Of a DNA stretch of 8,959 nt, positions 5,494 through 8,959 are shown piece after piece. Source of the DNA: Spirochaetales bacterium (lineage in GTDB: Bacteria > Spirochaetota > Spirochaetia > SZUA-6 > DRHE01); NCBI GenBank assembly GCA_016935715.1, contig JAFGQJ010000280.1:1-8959 (forward strand), written 5' to 3'. Below the pieces are notes generated by a model that did no database searches, had not been told where the DNA came from, and worked only from the letters and a program-made list of their open reading frames with translations. Positions within the stretch are counted from its first letter, which is position 1; each line of letters begins with the position of its first letter. The position numbers were made by a program, and so were the translations under genes.

Positions 5494-6045
5494 TCAAGAA
5501 GGCCTTTTGCGCACTTTCTTCTCGAATTCCTCCATAATTCTATCCACGACGTAAAATTGATCGCCCTTTTCGGTATCCACGATCAAATCGGCGAAATCGT
5601 AGGCATCGATGTCGATTCCATAGAGCTTGAGATATCGGTTGTGGTCCCGGTTATCCCGCGCCTCGAGATCCAGCAGGGACTGCCGCCAGGGGATGCCCTC
5701 CCTCTCTGCTATGCGTTTGGCCCGCACCTCGGGCGAGGCGAACAGGTAGACCCTCAGATCCGCCTGCTCCAGCAGCCAGATCGCCAGGCGGGAGGCCAGA
5801 ACGCAGCTTCCCTCCATGGCCAGCTCAACCTGGCGGCGATCCAGGTGGCGATCATACCGGCTGTCGTTCTCCGCCAGCCGGCAGAGCTGTTCGAAGGAGA
5901 TGCCCTGTTCGTTCGCCATTTCGTGGAAGGTGTAGTTGATCAATCGTACCCCGAGGCGCCGCGCCAATATCTTCGAAACGGTCGTGTTCCCGCAGCCGCT
6001 TTTTCCCGAAACCGCGATTCTCAATTCCCGACCTTCACTCGACAT
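5494..6045 (-). CDS. cmk: Cytidylate kinase-like protein, archaeal (type 2) Cmk family
   Basis: The 183-residue protein resembles the short archaeal-type cytidylate kinases, which phosphorylate CMP/dCMP with ATP. It has the N-terminal strand RIAVSG followed by a P-loop GKSGCGNTT (14-22), DRHLDRRQVELAMEG (65-79) with the substrate-site Arg residues, ASRLAIWLL (84-92), strand RVYLFA (98-103), RAKRIAEREG (108-117) and RDNRDHNRYLKLYGIDIDAYDFADLIVDT (130-158), typical of this family's lid and C-terminal strand. The P-loop has Asn (N20) where most kinases have Lys, while archaeal members often have Thr; a Lys sits at the second position instead (K15). The ATG at 6045 overlaps the yicC end by 11 nt and lacks a clear ribosome site. 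CMP specificity is inferred; another small-nucleotide kinase is possible. Confidence 0.8.
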   Translation of the reverse strand: MSSEGRELRIAVSGKSGCGNTTVSKILARRLGVRLINYTFHEMANEQGISFEQLCRLAENDSRYDRHLDRRQVELAMEGSCVLASRLAIWLLEQADLRVYLFASPEVRAKRIAEREGIPWRQSLLDLEARDNRDHNRYLKLYGIDIDAYDFADLIVDTEKGDQFYVVDRIMEEFEKKVRKRPS

Positions 6046-6901
6046 TTCTCAGCTGTTCCCTGATCTTCTCCACATTGTCTTTGAGGGTGACGATGGAACC
6101 GTCCACCTCCACCAGGAAGTTCTTGCTCCCGATCGTGTTGAACTCCCGATTGAGCTCCTGGCAGATGAAGTCCAGCTTCTTGCCCATAGGGCCGGAGCCG
6201 CCCAGGATCTTCCTGAAAGCCTGGAGATGAGCCCGGCTGCGCACCAGCTCTTCGTGGATATCGGATTTCATCAGCATCGCCGCGGTCTCCGTGAGGATGC
6301 GGTTCTCATCGATCCCGTTCGACAGCAGCTCCTCGAAACGGCTGCGCAGGTCCCGCTTGATCTTCTCCTCCAGCCGCGGGACCAGACCCTCGATCCTGGA
6401 AATCTCCGCTTCGATCGAGTCCAGCAGCGAGCCGATGTCCTTCGCGGTCGCCTCCCCCTCGGCCCGGCGCAGCTGGTCGAATTCGTCGAGCACTGACCCC
6501 AGGAGCGGTTGAAGATCGAGCCAGTACGCATCAAGGTCCAGGGTCTGCTCGGAATTGAGCATCCCCTCGATCCTGAGCAGGTGGGACAGACGGATCCTCT
6601 CGCGAATGCCGGCCGCTTCAGACAGCTTTTTCAGGGCCTGCACGTAGGACTCGACGTAGCGGGGATCAATGCTGATCTGCGCCGCCTCGTTCAACTCCAT
6701 CGCTTTTACGTACAGCTCCACCCGTCCCCGGGCTATCCTCTTGGACAGGAACTCCCGTATCTTCTGCTCCAGGGGATAGAGAAACGTGGGCAGATAGACC
6801 AGGATATCCAGAAAACGGTTGTTGTACGATTTGACCGTGATCGTGATCTTGTGCTTCTCATCGCGATGCTCCCGGTAGGCGAAACCGGTCATGCTCTTCA
6901 T
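6035..6901 (-). CDS. yicC: YicC-family endoribonuclease
   Basis: The 288-residue protein matches the YicC family, a cytoplasmic metal-dependent endoribonuclease; E. coli YicC has been linked to small-RNA turnover. Marks are the N-terminal MKSMTGFAYRE (1-11), VKSYNNRFLDI (23-33), corresponding to the usual RSVNHRYLD, ARGRVELYV (57-65), KSDIHEELVRSRAHLQAF (212-229), GKKLDFICQELNREFNTIGSK (240-260) and the C-terminal EKIREQLRNVE (278-288). Length is normal for the family. The middle (140-195) is strongly charged and probably a long helical hairpin. The ATG overlaps the murC stop as ATGA (4 nt), and the end overlaps the kinase gene by 11 nt, so the three genes are probably translated from one message. 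Location between cell-wall and nucleotide genes does not explain its target. Confidence 0.93.
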   Translation of the reverse strand: MKSMTGFAYREHRDEKHKITITVKSYNNRFLDILVYLPTFLYPLEQKIREFLSKRIARGRVELYVKAMELNEAAQISIDPRYVESYVQALKKLSEAAGIRERIRLSHLLRIEGMLNSEQTLDLDAYWLDLQPLLGSVLDEFDQLRRAEGEATAKDIGSLLDSIEAEISRIEGLVPRLEEKIKRDLRSRFEELLSNGIDENRILTETAAMLMKSDIHEELVRSRAHLQAFRKILGGSGPMGKKLDFICQELNREFNTIGSKNFLVEVDGSIVTLKDNVEKIREQLRNVE

Positions 6902-8346
6902 TGCGCTGCCTCGACTTTCGATTCGAAAATTTCCCGCCCGATCCTCCAGTTGTCTCCCGCCCCCATGGTAACGAACAGGTCCCCGGGCTTCAGAACCTCC
7001 TGAAGATATGCCAGGGAATCTTCGGGCTCCTCGAAATAAACCACCTGCGGGTGATGGTGGCTGACCTCCCGGAAGAGCGTCCTGCCGGTCACGCCGGCGT
7101 CGCTCGTCTCCCTTGCGGATGCGTAGATGCGGTGCAGCACCACCAGGTCCGCGTCCTGGAAACAGGTCCCGAACTCCTTCAGGAGAGCCCGGGTGCGGGA
7201 GTAGGTGTGGGACATGAAATCCACCACGATCCTGCGCCCGGGATAGAAGCGTTTCAGGCCGGACAATGTGCCGGCGATCTCGGTCGGATGGTGCCCATAA
7301 TCATCGACGAACAGCACCCCCCCGGCGGTTCCCAGGATTTCGCTCCTGCGCCGGCTGCCGCGGAACTGCTCCAGGGCCGCGGACATGGCCCGGACGAGCT
7401 CCCCCGTCAGCTCGCGCCCCTCGGTTTCCAGGATGCTCGAGCTCAAAGCCAGGGCGGCCGTAGCATTGTAGGCCGAATGGATGCCCGGAATCCTGAGACA
7501 GAGGGTCTCCTCCAGCCCGGCCAAACGGAAACGGGTGCAGCCCGCCCCTGCCTCGATCCCATCGATGCGGAAACGACCGGAGGCGCTTCGTCCGTAGGGG
7601 ATGATCGTCAGATCCCGCCGTTCCTCCCGTACCCGCCTCAGCAGCTGTCCCGCACCCGCATCGTCGTGGTTGATGATCAACCGGCCGTCCCGAGGCAGGT
7701 TCCGGCAGTAGGCGAGAAACGCATCCAGGACGTCCTCGACATCCCGGAAATAATCCAGGTGGTCCGCCTCCACGGAGGTTACCACGATCCGCCGCGGGTG
7801 GAAGTGGAGGAAATGCCGTCTGTACTCGCAGGTTTCGGCCACGAAGTATCGCTGCCCCCGGATGAGGGTCGAACGGCCGCCGAAATCGGCCACCTCGGAG
7901 CCGGCCAGCACCGTAGCCGGCAGGTCCCAGGCTTGGAGGATGACGCCGGTGAAAGCGGCGGTGGTCGTCTTCCCGTGGGTTCCGGATATCCCGCTGGAAT
8001 CACAGGACTCCGAGAGCAGGCCCAGTGCCTCCGGATAGCTGAGAACCGGAATCCCTCGTCCGTCTGCGGCGACGAGCTCCGGGTTGCTCCCCCGGTCGTA
8101 GGCGGCGGAATGGATCACCAGCCGGACGTCGGCGGCAACGTGCAGCGGATCGAAGGACTGCGCATAGGGGATGCCCAGGCGCTGGAGGATCCGGTCGGTG
8201 TAGAAGCGCTCGGGTCCGTCGGAGCCGCTGATGGCCGCGCCCCGGTCGGCCAGAATCTCCGCCAGAGCGGCCATCCCGGTTCCCTTGATTCCGACCAGGT
8301 GGATTCTATATGCTGAAAGCGGCGCGGCCAGCGAAGGCTGAATCAT
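6898..8346 (-). CDS. murC: UDP-N-acetylmuramate--L-alanine ligase MurC
   Basis: The 482-residue protein is a Mur ligase that joins L-alanine to UDP-MurNAc using ATP, the first peptide step of peptidoglycan synthesis. Domain 1 has HLVGIKGTGMAALA (16-29), typical of UDP-MurNAc binding in MurC. Domain 2 has the P-loop GTHGKTTT (122-129), ETCEYRRHFLHFHP (171-184) with Mg-binding E171, and TSVEADHLDYF (190-200). HSAYNA (290-295) binds ATP. Domain 3 has DDYGHHPTEI (348-357) and SHTYSRT (379-385), where MurC usually has PHRYSRT, and ends with TMGAGD near the C-terminus. Mpl is a related alternative, but the motif set and length favour MurC. The ATG at 8346 has no Shine-Dalgarno and stands right after a promoter-like sequence, so the message may be nearly leaderless. 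The stop overlaps yicC by 4 nt. Confidence 0.94.
   Translation of the reverse strand: MIQPSLAAPLSAYRIHLVGIKGTGMAALAEILADRGAAISGSDGPERFYTDRILQRLGIPYAQSFDPLHVAADVRLVIHSAAYDRGSNPELVAADGRGIPVLSYPEALGLLSESCDSSGISGTHGKTTTAAFTGVILQAWDLPATVLAGSEVADFGGRSTLIRGQRYFVAETCEYRRHFLHFHPRRIVVTSVEADHLDYFRDVEDVLDAFLAYCRNLPRDGRLIINHDDAGAGQLLRRVREERRDLTIIPYGRSASGRFRIDGIEAGAGCTRFRLAGLEETLCLRIPGIHSAYNATAALALSSSILETEGRELTGELVRAMSAALEQFRGSRRRSEILGTAGGVLFVDDYGHHPTEIAGTLSGLKRFYPGRRIVVDFMSHTYSRTRALLKEFGTCFQDADLVVLHRIYASARETSDAGVTGRTLFREVSHHHPQVVYFEEPEDSLAYLQEVLKPGDLFVTMGAGDNWRIGREIFESKVEAAQ
8285..8312 (+). promoter_or_regulatory. Weak candidate promoter for nfo inside the murC 5' end
   Basis: TTGATT (8285-8290) and TATATG (8307-8312) are spaced by 16 nt on the plus strand. 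They would start a transcript near 8319, about 45 to 80 nt before the possible nfo starts. It lies within murC codons, antisense to them, so the match may be coincidence. Confidence 0.25.
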
Positions 8347-8353
8347 CCCCGCA

Positions 8354-8383
8354 ACTATAGCCGATGAGCCGCTTCCGTTTCAA
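8354..8383 (-). promoter_or_regulatory. Predicted strong sigma-70-type promoter of murC
   Basis: TTGAAA (8383-8378) and TATAGT (8359-8354) on the minus strand each match the consensus at five of six positions, with an 18-nt spacer. Transcription would begin at about 8349-8346, at or just before the murC ATG (8346). This is the best promoter match seen in the window. It overlaps the first codons of nfo if the upstream ATG (8364) is used for that gene. Confidence 0.6.
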
Positions 8384-8959
8384 TTGGAGGGACAACCTGA
8401 TCCTCGGTGCCCACATGTCCATCGCAGGAGGCGTGCGCAGAGCCCTGGAGAGAGCGCAGTCGATCTCCTGCGAGGCGGTGCAGATCTTCACGCGCAACCA
8501 GCTGCGCTGGAGCGCCCCCGATCTCCAGGCGGAGGATATCCGGAGCTTCCACCGCCTGAGCGGCCGCTTCACAATGATCGTCGCTCATGCCTCCTACCTG
8601 ATCAACCTGGCATCCCCGGCGGAGGAGATCTACTGGAAATCCATCGCAGCGCTCGCCGAAGAGCTGCGGCGCTGCCGCATCCTCGGGATCCCCGCCCTGA
8701 TTCTTCATCCCGGCTCGCACCGGGGCCGCGGATTCGAATGGGGGGTGGAGCGGCTCGTCAGGGGCGTGCGGGAGGCCTGCCGGAACGAGGAGCCCGGGAA
8801 GGTGCGGTTGACCCTGGAAACCACGGCCGGAGGCGGCAATGCCATGGGTGGAAGCTTCGAGGAGCTCCGCGATTTGCTCGGCGCCCTGGAGGCCGAGGGG
8901 ATCAGCGCGGGCGTCTGCCTGGACACCTGCCACGTGTTCGCCGCCGGGTACGAGCTGCG
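8364..8959 (+). CDS. nfo: Endonuclease IV (AP endonuclease), C-terminus cut by window edge
   Basis: From ATG 8364 there are 198 open codons to the right edge; the family is about 280 residues, so roughly the last third is missing. Endonuclease IV cleaves DNA 5' to abasic sites during base excision repair, using three Zn ions in a TIM barrel. Visible motifs are LGAHMSIAGG (14-23), QIFTRNQLRW (40-49), HASYLINLASP (75-85) with ligand H75, LILHPGSH (112-119) with H115, LETTAGGG (151-158) with E152, and VCLDTCHVFAAGYEL (184-198) with D187 and H190. These equal E. coli H69, H109, E145, D179 and H182. The first 11 residues are extra relative to usual family members. The ATG has no ribosome site, whereas GGAGGG stands 5 nt before an in-frame CTG at 8397, which would give the usual short N-terminus. 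It is transcribed divergently from murC. Confidence 0.95.
   Translation, partial: MSRFRFNWRDNLILGAHMSIAGGVRRALERAQSISCEAVQIFTRNQLRWSAPDLQAEDIRSFHRLSGRFTMIVAHASYLINLASPAEEIYWKSIAALAEELRRCRILGIPALILHPGSHRGRGFEWGVERLVRGVREACRNEEPGKVRLTLETTAGGGNAMGGSFEELRDLLGALEAEGISAGVCLDTCHVFAAGYEL
8386..8391 (+). promoter_or_regulatory. Shine-Dalgarno pointing to a CTG start of nfo at 8397
   Basis: GGAGGG is followed after 5 nt by CTG (8397-8399), in frame with endonuclease IV two codons before the conserved LGAHMS. The ATG at 8364 has no comparable site. CTG starts are rare, so this remains a candidate. Confidence 0.4.

Noticed and set aside
6901..8316. A 471-codon open frame on the plus strand opposite murC
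   Set aside because: It is the antisense shadow of murC; murC shows all Mur ligase motifs, and the plus frame shows none.
8355..8361. Plus-strand TATAGC as the -10 box of nfo
   Set aside because: No acceptable -35 hexamer lies 16-18 nt upstream on the plus strand, and the same bases fit the minus-strand murC promoter far better.
1..8959. CRISPR array, insertion sequence, tRNA, defence island or novel multi-gene system
   Set aside because: No regularly spaced repeats, transposase motifs, long inverted repeats or tRNA cloverleaf were seen. Nearly all the sequence is accounted for by ten recognisable, mostly housekeeping genes.

Overview
This 8,959-base, GC-rich window (about 60% by eye) looks like chromosomal DNA of a free-living spirochaete (Spirochaetota). 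The clues are: a short, divergent omega-like subunit; an archaeal-type cytidylate kinase with an unusual P-loop; a 29-residue Lys/Arg-rich COX24/AURKAIP1-type ribosomal protein; a flagellar L-ring protein; and a bacterial glycerol-1-phosphate dehydrogenase. The phylum is an inference from protein character; no 16S rRNA or other decisive marker is present.

Nine genes lie on the minus strand. Read in their direction, from right to left, they are murC (8346-6898), yicC (6901-6035), a cmk-like kinase (6045-5494), rpoZ (5419-5228), miaA (5231-4254), a tiny bS22/mS38-like gene (4095-4006), flgH (3958-3182), dxs (3179-1269) and a glycerol-1-phosphate dehydrogenase (1256 to beyond base 1). A tenth gene, nfo (endonuclease IV), runs the other way from about 8364 or 8397 past the right edge. 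Both end genes are cut by the window.

Spacing suggests three transcription blocks. Block 1 is murC-yicC-cmk, with overlaps of 4 and 11 nt and a strong-looking promoter just before murC. Block 2 is rpoZ-miaA, with a 4-nt overlap and an extended -10 promoter at the end of cmk. Block 3 is bS22-flgH-dxs-G1PDH, with gaps of 47, 2 and 12 nt, behind a 158-nt gap that holds a promoter and a leader hairpin. No classical hairpin-plus-T-run terminator was seen, so the blocks may read into one another.

Block 1 makes cell-wall precursor and nucleotides and includes an RNA-turnover factor. Block 2 makes an RNA polymerase subunit and the enzyme that prenylates tRNA. Block 3 mixes a ribosomal protein, a flagellar protein, the entry enzyme of the MEP isoprenoid pathway and the enzyme that makes the archaeal-type glycerol phosphate enantiomer. 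dxs beside the G1P dehydrogenase is the most suggestive pairing, because isoprenoids and G1P are the two inputs of archaeal-type ether lipids. MiaA also consumes dimethylallyl diphosphate, an end product of the pathway that dxs starts. There is no CRISPR array, insertion sequence, tRNA, rRNA or obvious mobile element. The window is mostly conserved housekeeping genes, and its interest lies in junctions, start sites and a few atypical motifs.
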